From Brevibacillus reuszeri (GTDB taxonomy: Bacteria; Bacillota; Bacilli; Brevibacillales; Brevibacillaceae), in the NCBI RefSeq assembly GCF_001187725.1, contig NZ_LGIQ01000011.1, forward strand, positions 656,017 through 720,016: a DNA stretch of 64,000 bases, read 5' to 3'. Position 1 is the first letter of the stretch. Every line of letters starts with the position of its first letter. Under the pieces are notes generated by a model. It made no database searches. It saw only the letters and a program-made list of their open reading frames with translations, and had not been told where the DNA came from. A program made the position numbers and the translations under genes. Positions 17,891 through 25,588 of the stretch are shown piece by piece.

Positions 17891-18739
17891 ATGGAAATCT
17901 ACGCCTTGTACGGAACCAGTGGAACAGGGAAAAGCTCAAGTGCACTTGAGCTGGCTCATCGCATGAATATCGATGCTATCATTGACGACGGCATTCTTAT
18001 ATACGAAGGGCGTAAAATAGCCGGTACCTCTGCCAAGTATGAAAAAACGAAAATCCAGGCGGTCAAACGTGCCATTTTTCATTATAAGGAGCACGCTGCG
18101 GAAGTAAAACGGAGCATCGAGCAGGTTCAACCCGGCCGGCTCCTCATTTTGGGTACGTCGATGCGGATGATTGAGCGAATCGTGGAGGCACTGAAGCTGC
18201 CGAATACAGTCGAATATATTCCGATTGAGTCAATCAAGCCTCAGCAGGAAATTGAAGCTGCTCAGTATGTTCGCCAAACGATGGGAAGACACGTCATCCC
18301 GATTCCGCGCGTAGAGGTGGAAAAAGACTTTTTACAGCGTCTAATTGCTTCTGCCCAGCAAATTTTCAGCTCAAAAAAAGAAGTCATTGGTGAGTCGACG
18401 GTGGTTCACCCGCCTTTTTCTGGCGGACGAATTCAAATCCATCCACAGGTGCTGCGAAAGATCGTTCAGGCCACCTGCAGCAACTTCGTCGAGGTAGGGC
18501 AAGTGATCAAAACTGTCTTTACATTCGATGACTTGCCTCGACTCCACATCACATTAGCGCTCAAGCTTCCTTATAGAAGTGATATTCACATGTTAGTGCA
18601 GGAGATCCAGCTGGCTTTGTATAAAGAAACCAGCTATTGTCTGAACATCGCTCCAGCCAGCATCGATATTCAAATCGCTGCACTGGAGTTCACTACGGCT
18701 GCTACAGCTGATGTGACTGCCACTACCAATAACACATAA
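17891..18739 (+). CDS. P-loop protein with C-terminal Asp23-like domain
   Basis: A 282-aa protein. A P-loop, GTSGTGKSSSA, lies at residues 9-19 and is followed by an NTPase-like region (GRLLILGTSMRMIERIVEAL). The C-terminal part from about residue 190 (GGRIQIHPQVLRKIVQATCS, then KLPYRSDIHMLVQEIQLAL) resembles the Asp23/alkaline-shock domain. The biochemical role is not established. The ATG follows GGGAGGTTACC, and a TATAAT at 17859-17864 may be its own -10 box. It lies between proC and coat genes, with a terminator after it. The Asp23 resemblance is by pattern only. Confidence 0.8.
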   Translation: MEIYALYGTSGTGKSSSALELAHRMNIDAIIDDGILIYEGRKIAGTSAKYEKTKIQAVKRAIFHYKEHAAEVKRSIEQVQPGRLLILGTSMRMIERIVEALKLPNTVEYIPIESIKPQQEIEAAQYVRQTMGRHVIPIPRVEVEKDFLQRLIASAQQIFSSKKEVIGESTVVHPPFSGGRIQIHPQVLRKIVQATCSNFVEVGQVIKTVFTFDDLPRLHITLALKLPYRSDIHMLVQEIQLALYKETSYCLNIAPASIDIQIAALEFTTAATADVTATTNNT

Positions 18740-18748
18740 ATGCACATT

Positions 18749-18779
18749 ACCGGCTGATGGATCAGTCGGTTCTTTTTTT
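18749..18779 (+). terminator. Terminator after the P-loop/Asp23-like gene
   Basis: Arms ACCGGCTGAT / ATCAGTCGGT with a 2-base loop centre and T7 downstream. Confidence 0.85.
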
Positions 18780-18856
18780 GCCTGTTTTCCACCAAGGATA
18801 TTTCATGGTCGGTTGCCCATCCTATAAGTTGTATCCCAACTGAAAGGAGCAATACG

Positions 18857-19168
18857 ATGCCAACCCTTATGTCTTCCGCACCTTTCTCAAAAGCACCGAT
18901 TCCAGAGCCGCCACAGGTCATTACCTCTAAGGATTTGAGCTATCTCAAAGACGCATTGTCTTGGGAGCTGATCGCGTTTAAAAAGCTACATGCTTTTGCC
19001 CAGCAGGCGACTGATCCTGAGGTTAAGCAGGCTTTAGAAAAAGCCGGGCAAATGCACCAGCAGCACTACCAAAAGCTGCTCACTCACCTGCAAAACAACA
19101 ACACAGCCGTTATGTCCACTCTTCCGCAGACGCAATCCCAGCAACAGCAGCAACCACAGATGCAGTAG
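18857..19168 (+). CDS. Small spore coat-like protein (CotF-like helical)
   Basis: A 103-aa, mostly helical protein. After a Pro-rich N-terminus, DLSYLKDALSWELIAFKKLHAFAQQATDPEVKQALEKAG gives two ferritin-like/CotF-type helices. The C-terminus is Gln-rich (QTQSQQQQQPQMQ). The ribosome site is AAAGGAGCAATACG. It is paired with the next gene, which has a clearer coat-F domain. Location in the spore coat is inferred from that pairing. Confidence 0.75.
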   Translation: MPTLMSSAPFSKAPIPEPPQVITSKDLSYLKDALSWELIAFKKLHAFAQQATDPEVKQALEKAGQMHQQHYQKLLTHLQNNNTAVMSTLPQTQSQQQQQPQMQ

Positions 19169-19182
19169 GGGAGGAAAATCGG

Positions 19183-19515
19183 ATGCCAAATCAAAATCAA
19201 ATCGCAAACCCGCAATCAGGACAGCTGCCACAGGTAAAAGGCCCGCAGATGAACGACAGGGACTACCTCAACGATTGCCTGGCGACCTGCAAATTACTGA
19301 CAGACAACTACAACGTCGCAGTGCGTGAAGCGAGTCACCAAAAGCTCCATGCCGATATGATGCAGATTTTAAATGAAACGCATCAAGGCGCACGCGATGC
19401 CTATAACCTCATGTTCCAAAAGGGCTGGTACAAGCTTGAGGCGGCGGAGCAGCAACAGCTGCAGCAAGCCTATCAGCAATTCAGTGGCTACTCGACTCAG
19501 TTTCCTTACCATTGA
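19183..19515 (+). CDS. Spore coat protein, coat F domain
   Basis: A 110-aa protein. Residues 22-90 (MNDRDYLNDCLATCKLLTDN, then LNETHQGARDAYNLMFQKGW and YKLEAAEQQQLQQAYQQF) fit the CotF pattern of small four-helix coat proteins. It starts 14 bases after the preceding coat-like gene behind GGGGAGG, so the two form an operon. Some CotF-domain proteins are of unclear function. Confidence 0.85.
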   Translation: MPNQNQIANPQSGQLPQVKGPQMNDRDYLNDCLATCKLLTDNYNVAVREASHQKLHADMMQILNETHQGARDAYNLMFQKGWYKLEAAEQQQLQQAYQQFSGYSTQFPYH

Positions 19516-19538
19516 TCAAAACGGCTGTACCTTACAAA

Positions 19539-19574
19539 AAAGAGGGCGTCCCGTTTGGGTTGCCCTTTCTTTTG
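19539..19574. terminator. Terminator between coat genes and ybaK
   Basis: A GGGC / GCCC stem with an inner CCC / GGG stem, an A run before and a T-rich run after. It sits between convergent genes. Confidence 0.7.
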
Positions 19575-19579
19575 CACAC

Positions 19580-20062
19580 CTATTCAAATTTGGCAATATC
19601 CGCAAACTGCGCTTTTGTCGCCTGAATCAGATTCGCTGGTGTCGTTTCAATCTGTACCCCGATGCTTCCCCCGCTCACAATTATGGTGTCCAGTGATCTC
19701 GCGGTTTCATCTACACGGGTCGGAAACAATTTCTTCATGCCAATCGGCGAGCAGCCGCCCCGGATGTATCCCGTGACTGCGGTTATGTCTTTTACCGGAA
19801 TCATTTCGATCTTCTTTTCACTCACCGCTTTTGCCGCTTTCTTCAGGTCAAGCTCAGCCTCCACTGGAATGACAAACACATAGTAGCCCTTGCTTGTACC
19901 TTGGGCAACCAAGGTTTTATAGACGATGCTCTCTTCTCTCCCGATCTTATGTGCGACTGAGACGCCATCGATTTTTCCGTCATCGGTGCTATAGGTCAGC
20001 ATCGTGTATGCGATTTTTTCTTTTTCCAAGATGCGCATTGCATTGGTTTTTGTCTGTTTCAT
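19580..20062 (-). CDS. ybaK: Cys-tRNA(Pro) deacylase, YbaK/EbsC family
   Basis: A 160-aa trans-editing protein expected to hydrolyse Cys-tRNA(Pro). It matches YbaK throughout: KTNAMRILEKEKIAYTMLTY at the start, VYKTLVAQGTSKGYYVFVIP, then the AAKAVSEKKIEMIP and GYIRGGCSPIGMKK segments. The ribosome site is GGAGTAGAATATG. It is monocistronic. The invariant lysine of the active site is in KTLVAQG. Confidence 0.92.
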   Translation of the reverse strand: MKQTKTNAMRILEKEKIAYTMLTYSTDDGKIDGVSVAHKIGREESIVYKTLVAQGTSKGYYVFVIPVEAELDLKKAAKAVSEKKIEMIPVKDITAVTGYIRGGCSPIGMKKLFPTRVDETARSLDTIIVSGGSIGVQIETTPANLIQATKAQFADIAKFE

Positions 20063-20162
20063 ATTCTACTCCTTGGTGGTAGAGGTGCGTACCAATCAGT
20101 TTCTTCCTTTTATCGTAATGGAAAAAGTGGCTTGATGCCAGAGCCTTCATCAGCCCAATAGT

Positions 20163-20199
20163 AAAAAGCCGTTACGCCTGAGCCCTAGACGTAAACGGC
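20163..20199 (-). terminator. Terminator of the 20224 glycosyltransferase gene
   Basis: On the minus strand, GCCGTTTACG pairs with CGTAACGGC apart from one unpaired base, and T5 follows. It lies 24 bases past the stop codon. Confidence 0.75.
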
Positions 20200-20223
20200 C
20201 GATTCCTCACCATCTGTTTGCGA

Positions 20224-21363
20224 TTACGTATTCGTCTCCTGTGAAGCCTCACTCAGATTTTCTAGGGCAACCTTGGGAGGTTCGTACTTTCCTGCCATGG
20301 ACAGCGACGTCTGGTAGGCTGTTTTCGCCTCATCGATCTGGCCCATCCCTTCGTAACACAACCCCTTGTAATACCAGGCGTGGAAGCTACCCGATCCCTT
20401 CAAGGTCAGATGGCGAATGTTGTCATCCCCCATCTCCAGACAGTGATCGAATGTTTTCAATGCTTGTTTGTATTCCTTTTTTAAATAGTGAATGATCCCT
20501 TTATACAGATGCAAGTCAACATAGTCAGGATAGAGTGCAATTGCTTTTTCGATCCCTGGCCACGCTCCCTCTATGCTTCCCATCGAGATTAACGTGGAGT
20601 ATTTCAGCTTGTATAGGAGTGAGGGGGGCAGCATGCTGTTTTCGATGAAGCCGATGATCGACAGGTTCACGAACTTGAACGTTTTCTCATGCTCCTGAAT
20701 ACGTGAAAATTCACTTGCGAGATGATACTCGATCCAGGGGGAGTGGCCCTCTTTATCCAGCTCTTTCATCAGCAATTGAATATTGCGTTCGAACTTCTTC
20801 TTCCTGCCGGTAAATTCATTCATATAGCCGTAATGATAAATCCGTATCGGCAAAATTTGAATGTGGCGATCCTCTGTCAGAGTAGGGAGAACTTCTTCTA
20901 CGTTGAGCGTTTCATGAATGGGAAACTGGAAACGAAAACCGATCCCATTGCGAAACAAACGCGAGTGAGCGATATGAAAAGCATCGTCTTCATTTTTTTC
21001 ATCTCCAACATAATTGATTAATTGAATATAAAAAAGTGACTCCTCTTTATTGCGAAGCAGCTCTTTTAATCGTACAATGTCTTCTCCATCCATTTCTTCA
21101 TCTGCATCCATCCACAGAATCCATTCCCCTGTTGCTTTTTCCAATCCGAAGTTCCGCGCTTCAGCGAAATTATCCCGCCATTCATACGCATATACAGTAG
21201 CACCGAACGACTCACATATTTCTATAGTTTGGTCAGTAGAACCGGTATCTACAATAATCATTTCGTCCACTAGATTCTTCAAGCTATCCAGGCATTTGCG
21301 AATGCACTCTTCTTCGTTTTTGACGATCATGCACAAGGAAATTTTGGGTGACTCGGACATCAT
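20224..21363 (-). CDS. Glycosyltransferase family 2 with TPR repeats
   Basis: A 379-aa protein. The GT-A nucleotide-sugar domain shows ISLCMIVKNEEECIRKCLDS, DEMIIVDTGSTDQT and the metal-binding WILWMDADEEMDG. The C-terminal half from about residue 240 contains TPR-like helices (DLHLYKGIIHYLKKEYKQAL and AWYYKGLCYEGMGQIDEAK). GT2-TPR proteins often glycosylate proteins or peptides. The start at 21363 was chosen because AAAAGGGG lies 6 bases upstream; in-frame ATGs at 21369 and 21360 are alternatives. It is divergent from the methyltransferase gene at 21501. The acceptor is unknown. Confidence 0.9.
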   Translation of the reverse strand: MMSESPKISLCMIVKNEEECIRKCLDSLKNLVDEMIIVDTGSTDQTIEICESFGATVYAYEWRDNFAEARNFGLEKATGEWILWMDADEEMDGEDIVRLKELLRNKEESLFYIQLINYVGDEKNEDDAFHIAHSRLFRNGIGFRFQFPIHETLNVEEVLPTLTEDRHIQILPIRIYHYGYMNEFTGRKKKFERNIQLLMKELDKEGHSPWIEYHLASEFSRIQEHEKTFKFVNLSIIGFIENSMLPPSLLYKLKYSTLISMGSIEGAWPGIEKAIALYPDYVDLHLYKGIIHYLKKEYKQALKTFDHCLEMGDDNIRHLTLKGSGSFHAWYYKGLCYEGMGQIDEAKTAYQTSLSMAGKYEPPKVALENLSEASQETNT

Positions 21364-21392
21364 TTTCATCCCCTTTTCCACCAGCAATGAGA

Positions 21393-21404
21393 TTGGTATA
21401 CCAA
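21393..21404. promoter_or_regulatory. Palindrome between divergent island genes
   Basis: TTGGTATACCAA is a perfect 12-bp palindrome in the 137-bp gap between the divergent genes at 21363 and 21501. A minus-strand CATATAGT at about 21423-21416 resembles a sigma-E -10 box (CATACANT, one mismatch). The role is inferred only. Confidence 0.35.
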
Positions 21405-21500
21405 ATCCCCCTTTACTATATGAATGGCTCCTGTTTACAGAACCTTTCATTTCCACATGGCATAGGTAGTTAGTGGCGGATATTCATAAAGAAGGCAGGG

Positions 21501-22436
21501 ATGTTCAACATGCATGAATCTTGTCCATTATGCCACAGTGTTCAGATTGAGCTTTTTCACGAGTATCCGAGCTTTTCGCTCATCTCGTGTAAAGATTGTG
21601 ACCTCGTTTTTAGGCCACATCTCGATCAACTCAATGCTATTGAGATCGTTACTGACATATACGATGCGGATTGGGTTGCCATGCGGAATCAATACGCTAA
21701 GAAAACTTTTACGGAACATGCGATTTTCAACATTTTACTGCTCGAGATGTGGTGTCCGGCAAAAGGAAAGCTATTGGAGATTGGACCAGGGACAGGGGAA
21801 ATGTTGTACCTGGCTCGTGAGGCAGGCTGGCAGGTGATCGGTGTAGAGCCCTCTCCTGCGTCTTGTGCATACGCCCATGATCGGTATGGATTACAACTGA
21901 TTCATTCCTTATGGGACGCCTCCGTTCTCGATGAAGAACTGAAAGGGAGCTTCGATGCCATCGTCTTTTGGCATGTTCTCGAGCATATTTCTAATCCGAA
22001 ACAATACCTTGAAGAATTGAAGGAGTTTTTAAAGCCCGGAGGAAAAATCCTCTTCAGTGTTCCGAACAAAAAATCTTTCACGAATGAACTACTCGGGGTT
22101 TACTCTCCGTTGTATACAGAAAGCGATCATCTCTTCCATTACTCGCGAAACAATCTACAATCTCTTCTCCAACAAGGCGCCTGGCAAGTTCTCACCATCT
22201 TTTCGCGAGAAGAAACGAATCGTCTTGAGAGCCATTTGCAAAAAATAACCGGTCTAACCGATTTACCTCTTACGGATATTATGAGGCTGTCCGTAATGCT
22301 CCAGTCAGCCTTCCAAGGCCACGAGATTTTTTGTATAGCCACACAACAATCCCAGAATACGACCATGAATGAGCAGGAGGTGAACAATGCAGATGAAGAA
22401 ACCCAAGCTGACTCTTTCCATGGTTGTGAAAAATGA
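21501..22436 (+). CDS. SAM-dependent methyltransferase with N-terminal zinc ribbon
   Basis: A 311-aa class I methyltransferase. The N-terminal CPLC and CKDC pairs (about residues 8-11 and 31-34) form a likely zinc ribbon. The SAM motif I is LLEIGPGTGEML, motif II is GVEPSPAS, and IVFWHVLEHISNP is a typical post-II motif. C-terminal LFHYSRNNLQSLLQQGAW is also typical of the family, which often acts on sugar nucleotides or glycans. It overlaps the following glycosyltransferase gene by 50 bases. A second in-frame ATG at 21510 is better spaced from AGGG and could be the true start. Confidence 0.88.
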   Translation: MFNMHESCPLCHSVQIELFHEYPSFSLISCKDCDLVFRPHLDQLNAIEIVTDIYDADWVAMRNQYAKKTFTEHAIFNILLLEMWCPAKGKLLEIGPGTGEMLYLAREAGWQVIGVEPSPASCAYAHDRYGLQLIHSLWDASVLDEELKGSFDAIVFWHVLEHISNPKQYLEELKEFLKPGGKILFSVPNKKSFTNELLGVYSPLYTESDHLFHYSRNNLQSLLQQGAWQVLTIFSREETNRLESHLQKITGLTDLPLTDIMRLSVMLQSAFQGHEIFCIATQQSQNTTMNEQEVNNADEETQADSFHGCEK

Positions 22437-23094
22437 AGGCGATCGCTACCTCAAAAGTGCGCTGGAAGCACACAAAGACTTCATTGATGCCGCTGTCATC
22501 ATCGATGATGGCAGTATCGACAACACCGTAGACATTTGTAAAGAAGTTCTCCACGGCATTCCTCTCCATCTGGTAAAAAACACGACCTCCCAATTTTCCA
22601 ACGAGGTGACCTTGCGCAAGCAGCAGTGGGAAGAAACGATTCTAACTGACCCTGGATGGATTTTGAATCTGGATGCTGACGAATTTATGGATGCCTCCTT
22701 TGCCTCAAAGGCTCAGGAGATCGTGGAACAGCATACATACGAGGCGATTTATTTCCGTCTGTATGATATGTGGAGCCCCACCCATTATCGGGAAGATCAA
22801 TATTGGAGTGCCCATCAAATTTATCGTCCCTTTATGGTCAGGTATCGTCCAAACTTTCCATATATATGGAAGGAAACACCCCAGCACTGTGGCAGATTTC
22901 CGCTCTCGATCAACCATTTTTCATACATGTGCCACCCAGCACGTGTCAAACACTTTGGTTGGGCACGGAAAGAAGATAGACAAAACAAATACAATCGTTA
23001 TCAGTTCCTCGATCCCGATGCCAAGTATGGGTGGAGGGAACAATATGAATCTATATTGGATGAACATCCCAATCTTATTGAATGGGTGGAATGA
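22387..23094 (+). CDS. Glycosyltransferase family 2
   Basis: A 235-aa single-domain GT2 enzyme: LTLSMVVKNEGDRYLKSALE, DAAVIIDDGSIDNTVDIC, and the metal motif WILNLDADEFMD. Unlike the enzyme at 20224 it has no TPR tail. AGGAGGTGAACA precedes the ATG, which lies within the end of the methyltransferase gene; the overlap is 50 bases. Genes 21501-23807 form a tight set consistent with assembly of a decorated glycan. Confidence 0.88.
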   Translation: MQMKKPKLTLSMVVKNEGDRYLKSALEAHKDFIDAAVIIDDGSIDNTVDICKEVLHGIPLHLVKNTTSQFSNEVTLRKQQWEETILTDPGWILNLDADEFMDASFASKAQEIVEQHTYEAIYFRLYDMWSPTHYREDQYWSAHQIYRPFMVRYRPNFPYIWKETPQHCGRFPLSINHFSYMCHPARVKHFGWARKEDRQNKYNRYQFLDPDAKYGWREQYESILDEHPNLIEWVE

Positions 23095-23096
23095 GC

Positions 23097-23807
23097 ATGA
23101 TCATGCGTGATATTGAAAAAGCACTGCAGCAGTCCAATTGCAATCACTGGAGATTCAACTCCCTGACGTTGAGTAAACAAGCCCTCGTTCATGTATGCCG
23201 AAACATCTATGTAGAGAATGAGATGTGTAAGGTTCTTCAATTGGGTGGGGGTGACTCCGCCCTGTTCTGGAAATCACTTGGCGAGCTTGAGCTTCTGCCG
23301 GTTCATGCCACAATTTTGGAACACCACCCCATCCGGGCAAAGGAACTCAAGGAAAGTCTGGTTGATACTCCACATCTAACTCTGGTCAGCAGCTCCTTGA
23401 AGCAAATTACTGACGAGGAATGGAAAAAGGTCTTCGATCATCCCAAACAGAGCAAGGAACGGTGGTCATCCATCGGACAGCTTGTTCCCGAGAGCCAGGC
23501 TGACCTGTTTTCCATCCGGCATGCGTTTTATTCCGATCTCGACCAACTATCCATACCCGCTCACTCCATTGACGTCATGATCGTTGACGGCCCTCACGGC
23601 AACGGACGCTCACTCGCCTATCCTTTGTTCTCTGATGTACTCAAGCCGGACGCACTGATCCTTGTGGATGATTTTGATCATTATCCATTTCTTGTCGATC
23701 TGGGCCAAATCTATCGGTACGAAGAGGTTTTCAGAGAGATCTCAGGAGATCGACGGTGGGTATTAGTGAAGCTCGCCGGGACAAAAACCGACACTCACGC
23801 CAACTAG
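23097..23807 (+). CDS. Methyltransferase-like protein of the glycan island
   Basis: A 236-aa protein with a Rossmann-like core: VLQLGGGDSALFWKSLGE resembles SAM motif I, ATILEHHPIRAKELKE the acidic position after strand 2, and SIDVMIVDGPHGNGRSLAYP the following strand and loop. DALILVDDFDHYPF resembles methyltransferases that act on glycans or small molecules. The start at 23097 was chosen because GGGTGGA lies 6 bases upstream; ATGs at 23082, 23091 and 23103 are in frame. It overlaps or abuts the upstream GT gene. Substrate not known. Confidence 0.75.
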   Translation: MIMRDIEKALQQSNCNHWRFNSLTLSKQALVHVCRNIYVENEMCKVLQLGGGDSALFWKSLGELELLPVHATILEHHPIRAKELKESLVDTPHLTLVSSSLKQITDEEWKKVFDHPKQSKERWSSIGQLVPESQADLFSIRHAFYSDLDQLSIPAHSIDVMIVDGPHGNGRSLAYPLFSDVLKPDALILVDDFDHYPFLVDLGQIYRYEEVFREISGDRRWVLVKLAGTKTDTHAN

Positions 23808-23828
23808 ATGAACCCCATCCCCTTCTAA

Positions 23829-23999
23829 ACAAGCACCACAATCGCCCAATCTTCATATCCTGATCCAATCTCCGACCTCCTCCTCATCAATGACAGTGTC
23901 CGCCTGACCATGCAGGACGCCATCAAAAAAGAAATGCTCTTGCAATTTAAGCTGGATAATATCGTAAATAATCTTCTCCCTCAAATCCGTTCTTCCTAA
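23829..23999 (+). pseudogene. Truncated copy of the SIALEE small-protein family
   Basis: After an in-frame TAA at 23826-23828 the frame reads without an ATG start into LLLINDSVRLTMQDAIKKEM, then LLQFKLDNIV, and stops at 23997-23999. This is the C-terminal half of the protein at 24232, which has LTINSSVRRTMQDVIKKEM then LLQFKLENV. The N-terminal SIALEE half is missing. A terminator follows directly, as for an intact gene. It appears to be a decayed or recombined paralogue. It lies in the 424-base gap between the genes at 23807 and 24232. Confidence 0.8.
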
Positions 24000-24021
24000 T
24001 CGAATAAGTAGCAAGACAAAG

Positions 24022-24051
24022 GTCCGGGCGTGTATACATCCCGGACTTTTT
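24022..24051 (+). terminator. Terminator after the truncated paralogue
   Basis: GTCCGGG / CCCGGAC (24022-24028 / 24040-24046) followed by T5. It would end transcripts from the glycosyltransferase/methyltransferase set. Confidence 0.85.
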
Positions 24052-24113
24052 CGAGTTTCGACAATGCTCGCGGGCATCGTACAAATAGCGGTTCAGTAGG
24101 ACATAAACCTACG

Positions 24114-24121
24114 CATACACT
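24114..24121 (+). promoter_or_regulatory. Sigma-E-like -10 element before 24232
   Basis: CATACACT fits the B. subtilis sigma-E -10 consensus CATACANT at every defined base. The upstream -35 position (around 24092-24099, TTCAGTAG) is weak. It lies 111 bases ahead of the first intact small paralogue. It would place the gene in the sporulating mother cell. Confidence 0.45.
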
Positions 24122-24231
24122 TACCGTAGTGAATAAAGAGGGGAGGGAATTGTTCACGCTGACAGCCTTTCGAAGTCACCGTTTGATGCGAAGAATGCCC
24201 AAAGAACCAAATACTTCAAAGAGGTGATCTT

Positions 24232-24555
24232 ATGTCTCAACCGACAATTCCTAACATTACACCTACGATTTCGGTTACCATCGAACAATCCATTTCCTTG
24301 CTGTTGGCTTCTATCGCACTGGAGGAACTCGCTTTGGCGCATATTTTGAATGCTGAGGCTGAAAAAATTCAGTTTGTGGTAGGGACATTAGAAGTAAGGC
24401 CAGGAGTCGTGCCAACCATTCCTGATATTCTGACCATTAACAGCAGTGTTCGTAGAACGATGCAAGATGTCATCAAAAAAGAAATGCTCTTACAGTTCAA
24501 GCTGGAAAATGTACTGAGCATTATACCTACTGTCTCTACTTTTGACGAAGATTAG
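24232..24555 (+). CDS. SIALEE-family small protein, copy 1
   Basis: A 107-aa protein, mostly helical, with no signal peptide. The N-terminus MSQPTIPNITPTI is followed by helix 1 with SIALEELALAHILNAEAEKI and a variable linker. Helix 2 is LTINSSVRRTMQDVIKKEML then LQFKLENV, and the tail is acidic. Copies at 24785 and 25182, and the remnant at 23829, belong to the same family. The ribosome site AGAGGTGATCTT is strong. I cannot name the family with certainty. Similar helix patterns, as I recall, occur near collagen-like spore-surface proteins, so a spore-surface role is a guess. Confidence 0.8.
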   Translation: MSQPTIPNITPTISVTIEQSISLLLASIALEELALAHILNAEAEKIQFVVGTLEVRPGVVPTIPDILTINSSVRRTMQDVIKKEMLLQFKLENVLSIIPTVSTFDED

Positions 24556-24564
24556 TATGTAGGT

Positions 24565-24593
24565 GTCATATTCCGATCGCGGTTACATAACAT
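24565..24593 (+). promoter_or_regulatory. Sigma-E-like promoter ahead of the second small paralogue
   Basis: GTCATATT (24565-24572), a 13-base gap, then CATAACAT (24586-24593). The first matches the sigma-E -35 well; the second matches the -10 CATACANT at 6 of 8 positions. Transcription would start near 24600, giving a 185-base leader with the hairpin at 24682. Confidence 0.5.
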
Positions 24594-24681
24594 GTACTGC
24601 GAGGACTTTTACAGTTTATATATTTCATCACAGTTACGCGATTCTATGACAATCAAATCGTTTTAAAGGACCTGGTTATGT

Positions 24682-24736
24682 ACTTGTCCAAAGGCGTCCT
24701 ATGCAAATATGGGAAACAGATCGCCTTTGGGCAAGT
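24682..24736 (+). other. Long hairpin in the leader of the second small paralogue
   Basis: ACTTGTCCAAAGGCG (24682-24696) pairs with CGCCTTTGGGCAAGT (24722-24736) over 15 bases with one G-U pair around a 25-base loop. The following CTTTCTT is T-rich but broken. It may terminate the first paralogue's transcript, or be a leader structure for the promoter at 24565. Confidence 0.6.
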
Positions 24737-24784
24737 CTTTCTTGTACGTACGACAAATCACACAAGCAAAGGATGTAGATACCT

Positions 24785-25126
24785 ATGTCAATGCCCACGG
24801 TCCCTAATATAACACCTGAAATCATTCTGAAGCGCAGAGAGGTATTGAATTTACTCTTGACCTCGATTGCTCTGGAGGAAATCGGACTTTCTCACATCAT
24901 CAATGCCGAAGGGGAAAAGATTCAAAAAATGGTGAAGGATCACTGCCTTTCACTCTCCGATGCACTAGCCTTGAACAATAGCGTAGAACGAATGCTTCGC
25001 AATGTGATCAAGACAGAAATGCTGTTACAGTTCAAGCTGGAGGACGTCATCAAGCTGGAGCATATGCAAGACCATCATGATGAAGACTTGCCTGATTTAC
25101 CTGACCTCCCCTGCTACGAGGAGTAA
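24785..25126 (+). CDS. SIALEE-family small protein, copy 2
   Basis: A 113-aa paralogue of the protein at 24232. It shares MSMPTVPNITPEI at the N-terminus, then SIALEEIGLSHIINAEGEKI, then LALNNSVERMLRNVIKTEML and LQFKLEDV. The tail differs and is strongly acidic (DHHDEDLPDLPDLPCYEE), with one Cys. AAAGGATG precedes the ATG. The remaining genes to 29262 follow with gaps of 29-55 bases, so this copy may be first in an operon. Function unknown. Confidence 0.8.
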   Translation: MSMPTVPNITPEIILKRREVLNLLLTSIALEEIGLSHIINAEGEKIQKMVKDHCLSLSDALALNNSVERMLRNVIKTEMLLQFKLEDVIKLEHMQDHHDEDLPDLPDLPCYEE

Positions 25127-25181
25127 ACCGCCCCGCTATTCGGAACTGGTTTCCGGCGAATCATTATTTTATTGAAGAGGG

Positions 25182-25553
25182 ATGATGATGACCTTACAAG
25201 ATAAAATTCATGCGCGTGATGTGCCTACTCGTGACGAAGCCTTGAATCGTTTGCTGCAGTCGATTGCTCTGGAAGAAGAGGCTATGTCCAGACTTTTACA
25301 TGCAGAAGCAGATAAAGCACTTGCTTTTGTTGAAAAAAATCTGGACTTCCCCAACAACCTCACCAATGACGAGATCATCACATTTAACCGAACGGTCATT
25401 TCGATCCTGGATTCGATATTGATGGCCGAGTGGCTGTTATTAAAAAAGCTGGATACAGCCATTCACATGTATCCCACAAAGTCAAAATCAAATTTTGATA
25501 GGGAAGATTCCGATGCTGAAGACGAGATTGATGAAATCACCCTTGATTACTAA
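25182..25553 (+). CDS. SIALEE-family small protein, copy 3 (divergent)
   Basis: A 123-aa, more diverged paralogue. It keeps LLQSIALEEEAMSRLLHAEA but loses the PNITP start. The second helix reads FNRTVISILDSILMAEWLLL and replaces the KKEMLLQFKLE ending. The tail is again very acidic (REDSDAEDEIDEITLDY). The start codon is the first of three tandem ATGs (25182, 25185, 25188) behind AAGAGGG; the third has the best spacing. It lies 55 bases after copy 2. Confidence 0.75.
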   Translation: MMMTLQDKIHARDVPTRDEALNRLLQSIALEEEAMSRLLHAEADKALAFVEKNLDFPNNLTNDEIITFNRTVISILDSILMAEWLLLKKLDTAIHMYPTKSKSNFDREDSDAEDEIDEITLDY

Positions 25554-25588
25554 CCATTTATTATTTCAGGAATTCGAGGTCATTAGCC

